A stretch of DNA of 7,903 nt from Paracoccaceae bacterium. Its GTDB lineage: Bacteria > Pseudomonadota > Alphaproteobacteria > Rhodobacterales > Rhodobacteraceae. The notes below the pieces were generated by a model, which made no database searches, was not told where the DNA came from, and saw only the letters and a program-made list of their open reading frames with translations. The stretch lies in assembly GCA_015485015.1 (NCBI GenBank), contig WFUK01000328.1, positions 1-7,903 on the forward strand. The letters run 5' to 3'. Made by a program: the position numbers and the translations under genes. This document shows, one piece after another, positions 1 through 6,689 of the stretch. How positions within the stretch are numbered: the first letter of the stretch is position 1; each line of letters opens with the position of its first letter.

Positions 1-486
1 CGGTAAATAATAGCCAAGAGACCCGGGGATGAGGATATACATAGCCAGTTGCGCGGTTGTCAGCTCTCCGTTATTAAACATCACATATAGCAGGCCAGCG
101 GTTAAAAAACCGATCCCGACAAGCATGCGGATGAAGTTGAAATTCCCGACCGCCCCGCGCGAGGCATAGCCGGCTTGCAGCAAGCGCAACTTGGCGGAGG
201 TCAGCTCTTCCTCATCCTGTGGGGTTAGATAGGCTTCAAATTTTTGCAGATTCATTTTGCCGCTATCGTAGCGCAAATTAATCCGGTTTTTGTTTTCAGC
301 TTTTTTCTTGCTAAAAGCGCCGCCCGTCACTGGCCCGCGCCCGAGTTTGGCAAAAGGGTCTTCGCCTTTCTTGAGCAATAGGGGGAGCGAGAGCAGGATC
401 AAAAATATCCCCAGCCCGCCAGCCACGATGATCGGGCCAAGCGGGCCTAAAACCGCCGTTATGAATTCTAAAGAAGTGCTGATCAT
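1..486 (-). CDS. tadC: TadC, inner-membrane platform protein of the Tad pilus (partial, 3' end outside window)
   Basis: The first 162 codons of a type II secretion F-family protein are visible, with no stop before the left edge; full-length family members are roughly 320-330 residues. I read the frame by hand: it opens MISTSLEFITAVLGPLGPII. A long hydrophobic segment spans about residues 11-38, followed by a charged cytoplasmic stretch that contains LRLLQAGYASRGAV near 100-112, a motif typical of TadC. Further membrane segments begin near 119-137 and 147-162. TadC partners TadB to form the inner-membrane platform on which the CpaF ATPase drives pilin assembly. The ATG at 484-486 is preceded by an AAAGGA ribosome site about 6 bases away, and only 21 bases separate it from the tadB stop, so the two are cotranscribed. 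The identity is firm from sequence plus position; the conserved F domain lies mostly outside the window. Confidence 0.9.
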   Translation of the reverse strand, partial: MISTSLEFITAVLGPLGPIIVAGGLGIFLILLSLPLLLKKGEDPFAKLGRGPVTGGAFSKKKAENKNRINLRYDSGKMNLQKFEAYLTPQDEEELTSAKLRLLQAGYASRGAVGNFNFIRMLVGIGFLTAGLLYVMFNNGELTTAQLAMYILIPGSLGYYLP

Positions 487-507
487 AATTGATCCTTTCA
501 AACAGGC

Positions 508-1470
508 CTAAACCTTAAAATTGACCATCATTTGCATAAAGATAATATTCACAACAAGAAACACCAGCACAACGCCGGCCAGTGGTAAAAACACCGGTGT
601 ATTTTCAACACCGTCATAATAGCCGGGCTGCATCACATTAATGGCAACCAGCGCGATGATCGGAAAAAACGACAAAAACCAGCCAGACCATTTGGCCTCG
701 GCGGTGATCGCATCCACCCGCCGGAAAAGCTTGAAACGCGAGCGGATAACCTTGCCCAGACCATCCAGAATTTCGGCCAGATTGCCGCCGGACTGGCTTT
801 GGATCGATACAGCCACGGCGAGAAAGCGAAGATCCTGCACATCGACGCGCTCGGTCATTTTACGCAGGGAATCGGGTATTTCTGCGCCAAAATTGGCCTC
901 GTCCACCAATATGCCAAATTCAGTGCCCAGCGGATCCGGCATTTCTTGCGCCACGATATTCACCGAGCTGGCGAAGGGGTGGCCAACCCTGAGCGAGCGC
1001 ACCATCAGCTCCACCGCGTCGGGGAGCTGCTCTTCAAATAGATCCATACGCTTTTTGGCTTTTGACGATAGCCAGACATAAACCGCGCCATACCCCATGA
1101 TGATGGAAACGATAATCCGCATGGTCAGGCTGGCCGAAGTGGCAAGCGTGAGCGCGAGAAATGTTAGCACGATCAGCAAAAGCACGATTGATAACAATGC
1201 ATTGGGGGTGAAGGCGATATTCGCCACCGATGCTTTTTTGGAAAGCATGCCAATCACCGGCAAGCGCAGGGTGCGGGTGTGCTGCTCCCGCTCTTTGCGC
1301 AGCGTTTCCATTACAGATTCGCGGCTTTCGCCCTTTTCCAGCAGCTGCAAGCGGCGATTGACCCGGCTTTCGAGCCGCACCGATTTGCCAAATACAGCCA
1401 GATAGATGCCTTCGATCAGGAATAGAACGGCGGCAAAAATGACGGCATAAATTAGGGGTTCAATGCTCAT
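508..1470 (-). CDS. tadB: TadB, inner-membrane platform protein of the Tad pilus
   Basis: This 320-residue protein belongs to the type II secretion F (GspF-like) family. Membrane segments are visible at about 5-26, 92-112, 117-136, 265-283 and 293-315. The F domain lies at about 143-275, with the family pattern LPDAVELMVRSLRVGHPF followed by the SGGNLAEIL segment (227-234). With TadC it is expected to form the inner-membrane platform that couples the CpaF ATPase to extraction of pilin from the membrane. The ATG sits 3 bases after the cpaF stop, and the GGAG ribosome site lies within the end of cpaF, which suggests translational coupling. Length and segment order are normal for the family, and no defect is visible. 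Confidence 0.95.
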   Translation of the reverse strand: MSIEPLIYAVIFAAVLFLIEGIYLAVFGKSVRLESRVNRRLQLLEKGESRESVMETLRKEREQHTRTLRLPVIGMLSKKASVANIAFTPNALLSIVLLLIVLTFLALTLATSASLTMRIIVSIIMGYGAVYVWLSSKAKKRMDLFEEQLPDAVELMVRSLRVGHPFASSVNIVAQEMPDPLGTEFGILVDEANFGAEIPDSLRKMTERVDVQDLRFLAVAVSIQSQSGGNLAEILDGLGKVIRSRFKLFRRVDAITAEAKWSGWFLSFFPIIALVAINVMQPGYYDGVENTPVFLPLAGVVLVFLVVNIIFMQMMVNFKV

Positions 1471-1473
1471 GGA

Positions 1474-2925
1474 TCAGCTCTCCGAAGATGCGGTATAGAC
1501 CGGCGCGTCAGTAAACAAGGTGGCGGGGATATGGTAGCCCCATTGCTTAAACCGTTCCATAAAGCTGGAGCGCAAGCCGGTGGCGGTAAAGTGGCCGTTA
1601 ATGGTGCCATCTTCTGCTACGCTATCGCGCTGAAATTTGAAAATTTCCTGCATAGAAATAATATCGCCCTCCATACCGGTGATTTCGGTGATCGAAACCA
1701 TCCGGCGCGAACCGTCGGTCAGGCGGGAAACTTGCACAATAAGGTTAACCGCCGATGAAATTTGCCCACGGCTGGCCTTTGTGGGCATATCCACGCCCGA
1801 CATCGCGATCATATTTTCCAGCCTTGATAGGCCATCGCGGGCCGAGTTGGCGTGAATCGTGGTCATAGATCCATCATGGCCGGTATTCATGGCTTGCAGC
1901 ATGTCGATCACCTCGTCGCCACGGGTCTCGCCCACGATAATGCGGTCGGGCCGCATCCGCAGGGCATTGCGCAACAGATCCCGCTGGGAAACCTCGCCCT
2001 TGCCCTCCACATTGGCGGGGCGGCTTTCCATCCGGCCGACATGGATCTGCTGAAGCTGAAGCTCGGCCGTGTCCTCGATGGTAACGATACGCTCTGCCGC
2101 GCCGATAAAGCCCGAAAGCGCGTTCAGCGTGGTGGTTTTACCCGAGCCGGTACCGCCGCTTACGATGATATTCAGGCGGGTGGCCACGGCGGCTTGCAAA
2201 TAGGTGGCCATGGGTTCGTTAAACGCCCCGAATTCGATCAATTCCTCGATCGATAACTTGTCTTTGGAGAATTTACGAATGGAAACCAGCGCGCCATCCA
2301 CCGCACAGGGCGGGACCATCGCGTTAAAGCGCGAACCATCGGTAAGCCGCGCATCCACATAGGGATGGCTTTCATCCACACGACGACCCACCGCCGAAAC
2401 GATTTTATCAATCACCCGTAGCAAATGCCGGTCATCCTTGAAGCGGATCGGTGTAAGCTCCAGCTTACCCTTACGCTCGACAAATATCTGAAAAGGGCCA
2501 TTGATCAGAATATCATTCACCGTTTCATCCCGCAAAAGCGGCTGAATAGGGCCAAGGCCGGTAACCTCGTCCATCAGGTCTTGCAGCAGTTCTTTCTGGT
2601 CTTGCCCGTTTAGCACCACACCCATTTCATGGATGCCCTCGCGGGTGATCGCGGCGATTTCGCGGCGCAGATCGGCCTCGGCAGCCTGATCAATCGCGGA
2701 CAGATTCAGGTTTTCAAGCAGGCGCTTGTGAATTTCCATCCGCAAGGACATCAGCTTATCAAGGCGCTTTTGCTCCTTTTGCTGGGCTTCAAGCTCGGCC
2801 GGGCTTAGATCGAGATCGCCACTCGGGCGGGCTTTGTGAATGACTTCGGGTTCGAGCGAAAGCTCTCCCACAATCGGTTGGGTTTCCGCTGCCGGTTGCT
2901 GGTTTTGCTTGAAACGTCCGAACAT
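1474..2925 (-). CDS. cpaF: CpaF/TadA, Tad pilus assembly ATPase
   Basis: This 483-residue protein is a type II/IV secretion ATPase (GspE/VirB11 superfamily) of the CpaF/TadA branch. It hydrolyses ATP on the cytoplasmic face of the inner membrane to power pilus assembly, acting through TadB and TadC. The N-terminal ~50 residues are variable and Gln/Pro/Glu-rich. The family N-terminal domain follows, with [20 protein letters not shown] at about 124-143. Catalytic motifs are intact: Walker [10 protein letters not shown] (257-265), Asp box VTIEDTAEL (281-289), Walker [10 protein letters not shown] (328-336) and His box [12 protein letters not shown] (349-360). The ATG at 2923-2925 has GGAG eight bases upstream and follows the cpaE stop by 13 bases. 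The gene looks complete and functional. Confidence 0.97.
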   Translation of the reverse strand: MFGRFKQNQQPAAETQPIVGELSLEPEVIHKARPSGDLDLSPAELEAQQKEQKRLDKLMSLRMEIHKRLLENLNLSAIDQAAEADLRREIAAITREGIHEMGVVLNGQDQKELLQDLMDEVTGLGPIQPLLRDETVNDILINGPFQIFVERKGKLELTPIRFKDDRHLLRVIDKIVSAVGRRVDESHPYVDARLTDGSRFNAMVPPCAVDGALVSIRKFSKDKLSIEELIEFGAFNEPMATYLQAAVATRLNIIVSGGTGSGKTTTLNALSGFIGAAERIVTIEDTAELQLQQIHVGRMESRPANVEGKGEVSQRDLLRNALRMRPDRIIVGETRGDEVIDMLQAMNTGHDGSMTTIHANSARDGLSRLENMIAMSGVDMPTKASRGQISSAVNLIVQVSRLTDGSRRMVSITEITGMEGDIISMQEIFKFQRDSVAEDGTINGHFTATGLRSSFMERFKQWGYHIPATLFTDAPVYTASSES

Positions 2926-2938
2926 TCATTCACTCCGA

Positions 2939-4160
2939 TTAGTCTACCACCGCAGCGCGGGCTTCGACCGTCAGGTCAACAAGCGTAGCTGCGATTTTTT
3001 TGATTTCTTTGCGAAGCTGGTTTTTAGGGGCGGCATCTGCCAGCGCTTCGCCCTGATCTCCGGCCTGTGTGACCGCCTTACCGCCATCAGGAAGCAGGAT
3101 ATTGATTTCGATGCCCAGGCTTTCGGAAAACCGGCCAACGCGGGTTTTGCCATTCAAGTCGGCAAAAGCCGGGCGCGCGGTTCAAAATATACTGGATTTT
3201 CTCGCCGGGGAGATCCTCGCCGCGCAACACCCGCAAATAGCGCATCAGGTTTTGCGCCGAGCGCATGTCCAGCTCCAGCAAGGTGAAATAGGTTTCGGCC
3301 TGTGTCAGCACGCTGGCGGACCAATCCGTCAGGGCTTTTGGCAGGTCAACGATGATGAAATCATATTTGGTTTGCAGCAGCTTCAGCATTTTTTCGATAT
3401 AGTCGCCACCCACAATATCCAGCGGCAAAACCTCGGGGGGGGAGGTCAGCACAGCCAATACCGATTTATAGGAGGTCATGGCTTGGGCGAGGGTATCACT
3501 GGCCAGGCTGTCAGGCTCGGTCAGAAGCTCAAACACCGGATCGCGGCGGGCCATGTCAAGCAAGGTTGCGACAGAGCCGAATTGGAAATCCAGATCCACC
3601 AGCGCCACGCGCATATCGTCTTTTCGGGTGTGGATGGCCATTTCCCAAGCCAGATTCACCGCAAATGTTGAAGAACCAACCCCGCCGGCCGCGCCATAAA
3701 CCGGAAGAATAACGCCGTTGCGAGATTTCTTCAGGGCAAGCTCGGTAGGCGCGTTTTGTTTTTTATCGCGAATGCGGTTAAATATGCCGGAAAGCGCATT
3801 ATCCGGCAGGGGGTAGGGGGCAAAATCATCGGCCCCGAGCCGCAATAGATGGTGCAGCGCCGTGGGTGATACGTCTTTTGCGATCAGAATAACCACAAAA
3901 CCGCCCTTGATGGCGGCGCGCACGAAGCTATCGATTGGCTCAAGATTTTGCTCGTCTTTCGCGTCAATACAAACGATGAGGGTTTCTTCGCCATGCAGAT
4001 TGCCACGCCCGAGCATTTCTCCGGCAGCGGAAACCGAAAGCTGGCCCCAATTCTGGCCAAATAGCCCCTGAAGCTCTTTGTTCAACTCTTCAAAATTTCC
4101 GGAATCGGAGGCTATCGCATAAGCGTCCATTTTCCGGTCTGTTAACTTTAACAATGCCAA
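2939..4160 (-). CDS. cpaE: CpaE/TadZ, MinD/ParA-like localisation ATPase, interrupted by a one-base frameshift
   Basis: The protein has an N-terminal receiver-like domain (about 12-130) and a MinD/ParA-type P-loop domain (about 148 onward). The P-loop is YGAAGGVGSST (155-165), without the second lysine of KGGxGK; VALVDLDFQFGS (185-196) and YDFIIVDLP (266-274) are the other nucleotide-site segments. The family places the Tad machine in the cell, often at a pole. The frame breaks at an A run at 3164-3167 (coding TTTT), just after Phe332. As written it adds 25 unrelated residues and stops at 3087-3089. With one base fewer, it continues GFADLNGKTRVGRFSESLG to a TAA at 2939-2941, giving 406 residues, the usual length. 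The start is TTG with GAGG seven bases upstream; an ATG at 4130 (codon 11) is the alternative but lacks a well-spaced ribosome site. Whether the shift is real or a sequencing error is undecided. Confidence 0.9.
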
Positions 4161-4231
4161 GACAGCACCTCGATGATTTGATAAACGTGGATTAGATACA
4201 ACTGTGGTTAATAAATTACACTATTCTGCCG

Positions 4232-4260
4232 TCTATAGAAACAAAAGTAAAATTGATCAA
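4232..4260 (-). promoter_or_regulatory. Candidate sigma-70 type promoter for cpaE-cpaF-tadB-tadC
   Basis: On the minus strand TTGATC (4255-4260) and TATAGA (4232-4237) are separated by exactly 17 bases. Each hexamer matches the consensus at four of six positions. The site lies about 72 bases upstream of the cpaE start and downstream of the terminator that closes the preceding unit, where a promoter is expected. AT-rich sequence makes chance matches easy; an overlapping alternative pairs TTGTTT with TGTAAT at an 18-base spacing. Confidence 0.35.
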
Positions 4261-4362
4261 AATTGTTTGGAAAAGCACGACCAATACCCTTAAATCATCA
4301 CAAACAGACATATTCCAGAATACTATGAACCATTACGCGAAGATCCGCCAATGAGGCATCTC

Positions 4363-4375
4363 GTCGTCAGACGAC
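4363..4375. repeat. Short perfect inverted repeat (GTCGTC-A-GACGAC)
   Basis: Two six-base arms flank one central base in the gap between the terminator and the candidate cpaE promoter. Its position and symmetry suit a repressor or activator site, but a dyad this short can arise by chance and no known operator was recognised. Confidence 0.3.
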
Positions 4376-4418
4376 TATATTTTAGCGGTTGTGGAAATGC
4401 AAGAAGCAGGATCGCAAT

Positions 4419-4450
4419 AAAAAACCCCCTTCCGGAGGGCCGGAAAGGGG
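4419..4450 (-). terminator. Intrinsic terminator after the OmpA-like lipoprotein gene
   Basis: Read on the minus strand, a strong G+C hairpin pairs CCCC at 4425-4428 and TTCCGG at 4430-4435 with the arm at 4440-4450, with one bulged base. It is followed directly by six T residues (A4419-4424 on the plus strand). It begins 24 bases past the lipoprotein stop codon, so it most likely ends the cpaC-lipoprotein transcript. Confidence 0.85.
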
Positions 4451-4473
4451 CTATTCAAGAGGTAGGTTATTGA

Positions 4474-5103
4474 TCAGTTTAGCGAAAGTGACGAGCCGGT
4501 GCCAATATCTCCGCCACCATCCACGTAATTGCCATAAACAATTATCGCGCGCTTCCCGTCAAAATCAGACGGGGATGTATTTGGCGCGAAGCCAACCACA
4601 TCGGTCACTGTGCGGCGGTTTAGCCGCTCCCGTTCTTGTGTGTTAATCACGGGTTGGGTTTCTCCGAGCGAGGTGTAGGCTTCAAGCCGGCTACGCGGCA
4701 CCCCTTGCGCCACAAGGAAATTCACCGCAGCCCGCGCCCGGCGCAAACCAAGACGGCGGTTATAGGCTTCTGAACCCACCTTGTCTGTATGGCCATATAC
4801 GCGGAATTTAACGGTTTCTGTGGCGATGATCCATTGCGCTTGCTGACGCAATATCTGCTGGGCTTCACCATCGAGCTGGGCCGAGTTGAAGTCAAAGTTG
4901 ATCATGGTCGGCACTTCCTCGCGGAAGCGCTTGGACAGATTTTGCAGATAAGCTACAGAGCCGCCCTGTCCGGTTTGCACCAGAAAGTTTTGCTCGCTCG
5001 CGTCGGAGAAGCTGGCTTGATTGGGCAGGTTGCCCGCGGTTTCAAGACAGCCACCCAAGGCAAGCACTGCAGAAAAGCCGATGATTTTATTAAGCACTTT
5101 CAT
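4474..5103 (-). CDS. OmpA-family lipoprotein in the CpaD position of the Tad locus
   Basis: This 209-residue protein begins with a lipoprotein signal: a short basic N-terminus, a hydrophobic core and lipobox LGGC, with the acylated cysteine at residue 19. An OmpA C-terminal (peptidoglycan-binding) domain spans about 66-171, with INFDFNSAQL (68-77), YGHTDKVGSEAYNRRLGLRR (103-122) and NRRTVTDVVGF (162-172). The Asp107 and Arg residues that bind diaminopimelate in this family are present. A 37-residue Gly/Ser-rich tail follows. It is probably anchored in the outer membrane and bound to the cell wall, close to the CpaC secretin. Its ATG lies four bases after the cpaC stop, with GGAG inside the end of cpaC, so the two are coupled. 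CpaD occupies this place in Caulobacter-type loci; substitution for CpaD is inference. Confidence 0.9.
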   Translation of the reverse strand: MKVLNKIIGFSAVLALGGCLETAGNLPNQASFSDASEQNFLVQTGQGGSVAYLQNLSKRFREEVPTMINFDFNSAQLDGEAQQILRQQAQWIIATETVKFRVYGHTDKVGSEAYNRRLGLRRARAAVNFLVAQGVPRSRLEAYTSLGETQPVINTQERERLNRRTVTDVVGFAPNTSPSDFDGKRAIIVYGNYVDGGGDIGTGSSLSLN

Positions 5104-5107
5104 GTTC

Positions 5108-6502
5108 TTACTCCATCACATATCCGGCGGAGCCTTCAAAGCCCAGCTGGGTAATTGAGCTTCCACGGGCAGCGCCTTCGGTGCGGCCTGTCAAGAAAAG
5201 CTCGGCTTCTGTGGGAATGCGCATCCGATCCGTTGGCAGGGCCAAGGCATTGCTCGAAGTGGGCGTTACCAAATGCGGCGTCACGATAATCACCAGCTCT
5301 GTCTGCTTGCGCTGGAATTCAGCCGAGCGGAACAGGGCACCAAGAATGGGCACATCACCCAACCAGGGCACCTGGCCGGAAAGATCGCTAAAGTCATCCT
5401 GAAGCAAGCCCGCAATCGCGAAGCTTTGCCCGTCCCGCATCTCGACCGTGGTGCTGGCGCGGCGAACCTTGAAGGCTGCAATGGCCAACCCCGTCGAGGA
5501 GGTGAAGGAGGTGTCTTTATCGATCGAGCTAACCGTGGTTTCCAATTCCAGATTGATCAAATCGCCGTCAATCACGGTGGGCATGAAATTCAGCTCCACC
5601 CCGAATGGACGATAGTCAACCGTGACCGTGCCAGAGGCATTGTCGCTCTGCACCGGAACCGGATACTCGCCACCGGCGAGGAAATTCGCGGTTTGACCGG
5701 AAATTGCAACGATATTTGGCTCGGCCAGGGTGCGGGCCATGCCTTTGCTTTCCAGCGCTTCAATCAGCACGTTCACTGCAAGGCCGCCAATACCGAAGCC
5801 AATACCGATAGCGCCGGTTGAGCCGGTGCTGGACGAAAGACCGCCGGTAGTTACGCCATATCCGCCAGTGCCGATGGCCACACCGTTTCCGACGGGTCCG
5901 CCATCAATGCCGACCGATGAGCCAAGGCTTTTGGCAACCGAGCGCTGCATTTCGGCAAACCGGACTTGCAGCATGACTTGCTGCGATCCGCCAACCATCA
6001 TCAGGTTGGTAACCTTGCCGGGCGCATATCGCTCTGCCAGTTCCATGGCGCGGGCAACCTTGCGCGAGCCCGATACCCGACCCGAAAGCACGATACCGTC
6101 ATTTGCGGTGCGCACCTCGATGGGTTCGTTTGGAAGGATTTCAGCGAGCCGCTCTTTGAATTCGGCAATGTCCGGAGACACGCGCACATCCACATTCGCG
6201 ACTAAGCGCCCGTCTTGGTCAAAAATCGTCAGCGTTGTCGCGCCGGGCGTTTTTCCCAGCACATAGATCGATCTGTCCGAGAGCGAAGCAATATCGGCAA
6301 TGGCCGGATTGGCCACCGATAGCTCTGCAAACGGACGATCGCTTTCAACAACGATAGCGCGATTCACCGAAACGGAAATTTTACTGGACACGGCACCGCG
6401 TGAAACGGAAAGTACCGCGTTTTGCGCAAGGACCGAGCTGGCCATTGGCGCGGATAGAACGAATCCCATAAGACCCGCCCTGATCAGGGAGTTTAACTGC
6501 AT
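5108..6502 (-). CDS. cpaC: CpaC/RcpA, outer-membrane secretin of the Tad pilus
   Basis: This 464-residue secretin forms the outer-membrane channel for the pilus. A Sec signal peptide is visible (hydrophobic about 6-25, likely cleaved after VLA, residue 26). An N-terminal pilus-secretin domain (about 29-109) includes DRPFAELSVANPAIADI and a BON-like segment covers about 111-171. A Gly/Ser-rich stretch (about 198-241) precedes the secretin domain (about 241-411). That domain holds the hallmark VPWLGDVPILGALFR (378-392) and VTPHLVTP near its end. I chose the ATG at 6500-6502 because it starts the signal peptide and has AGGA five bases upstream. The open frame extends 44 codons further upstream to a TTG at 6634, but that stretch has no gene-like character and overlaps the intergenic signals. 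Confidence 0.95.
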   Translation of the reverse strand: MQLNSLIRAGLMGFVLSAPMASSVLAQNAVLSVSRGAVSSKISVSVNRAIVVESDRPFAELSVANPAIADIASLSDRSIYVLGKTPGATTLTIFDQDGRLVANVDVRVSPDIAEFKERLAEILPNEPIEVRTANDGIVLSGRVSGSRKVARAMELAERYAPGKVTNLMMVGGSQQVMLQVRFAEMQRSVAKSLGSSVGIDGGPVGNGVAIGTGGYGVTTGGLSSSTGSTGAIGIGFGIGGLAVNVLIEALESKGMARTLAEPNIVAISGQTANFLAGGEYPVPVQSDNASGTVTVDYRPFGVELNFMPTVIDGDLINLELETTVSSIDKDTSFTSSTGLAIAAFKVRRASTTVEMRDGQSFAIAGLLQDDFSDLSGQVPWLGDVPILGALFRSAEFQRKQTELVIIVTPHLVTPTSSNALALPTDRMRIPTEAELFLTGRTEGAARGSSITQLGFEGSAGYVME

Positions 6503-6565
6503 TGTGATCCTGCCTCTCAAAATCACTCGTATGAAAATAGCTGAGTGAATCTTTTGCCCACTCTT

Positions 6566-6594
6566 GGATTCAACATGGCGCAATTCGGATTCAA
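6566..6594. repeat. Paired GGATTCAA direct repeats upstream of cpaC
   Basis: GGATTCAA occurs at 6566-6573 and again at 6587-6594, exactly 21 bases apart, about two turns of the helix. A related GAATCAA follows at 6601-6607. The second copy also lies inside an inverted repeat, GCAATT/AATTGC (6580-6585 and 6593-6598). The spacing suits a protein bound to one face of the DNA in the cpaC leader, but no known regulator site was recognised. Confidence 0.3.
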
Positions 6595-6605
6595 TTGCAA
6601 GAATC

Positions 6606-6634
6606 AATGTGTTAGGTCGGACTCTTCGAGTCAA
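6606..6634 (-). promoter_or_regulatory. Candidate promoter for cpaC and the lipoprotein gene
   Basis: On the minus strand TTGACT (6629-6634, five of six consensus bases) and CACATT (6606-6611, three of six) are 17 bases apart, just downstream of the terminator that follows cpaB. It would leave a leader of roughly 95 bases before cpaC. A five-base dyad (GACTC-TTC-GAGTC, 6620-6632) overlaps the -35 element. The weak -10 element means it may need an activator or may not be the true promoter. Confidence 0.3.
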
Positions 6635-6642
6635 ATTAACGA

Positions 6643-6669
6643 AAAAACGCGGCTCGAGGCCGCGTTTTT
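6643..6669 (-). terminator. Intrinsic terminator after cpaB
   Basis: An 11-base perfect stem (6643-6653 with 6659-6669) closes a five-base loop. The core is CGCGGC/GCCGCG, flanked by A and T runs on both sides, so the minus strand reads into at least six T residues. It starts 20 bases past the cpaB stop and lies 140 bases before the cpaC start, so it should end or attenuate transcription from the pilin-cpaB side. The flanking A/T runs make it potentially active in both directions. Confidence 0.88.
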
Positions 6670-6689
6670 AGGGTAAATTTCAGGTATTT

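Larger units (their letters stand above)
4161..4473. other. Intergenic region between the lipoprotein gene and cpaE (313 bases)
   Basis: No credible gene lies here. The region is AT-rich. In the direction of transcription it holds an intrinsic terminator (4419-4450), a short perfect dyad (4363-4375), a possible promoter (4232-4260) and the cpaE ribosome site GAGG at 4168-4171. It therefore looks like the boundary between two transcription units rather than a degraded gene. No tRNA or other structured RNA could be recognised by eye. Confidence 0.6.

Noticed and set aside
1852..2256. Plus-strand open frame across cpaF
   Set aside because: It is antisense to the Walker motifs of the ATPase; the sequence is constrained by cpaF, not by a second gene.
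3069..3671. 200-codon plus-strand open frame across cpaE
   Set aside because: It is antisense to the well-supported cpaE, has no recognisable domain, and its length is explained by G+C-rich codons of the real gene.
4194..4216. CtrA-like site (TTAACCA on the minus strand) upstream of cpaE
   Set aside because: Only one TTAA half-site is present; the second half seven bases on reads TGTA, so the TTAA-N7-TTAA pattern is not met.
5273..5821. 182-codon plus-strand open frame across cpaC
   Set aside because: It is antisense to the secretin domain, has a composition typical of a shadow frame, and has no family resemblance.
6503..6634. 44-codon upstream extension of the cpaC frame
   Set aside because: It begins at TTG without a ribosome site, precedes an obvious signal peptide that must be N-terminal, and overlaps the intergenic repeats.
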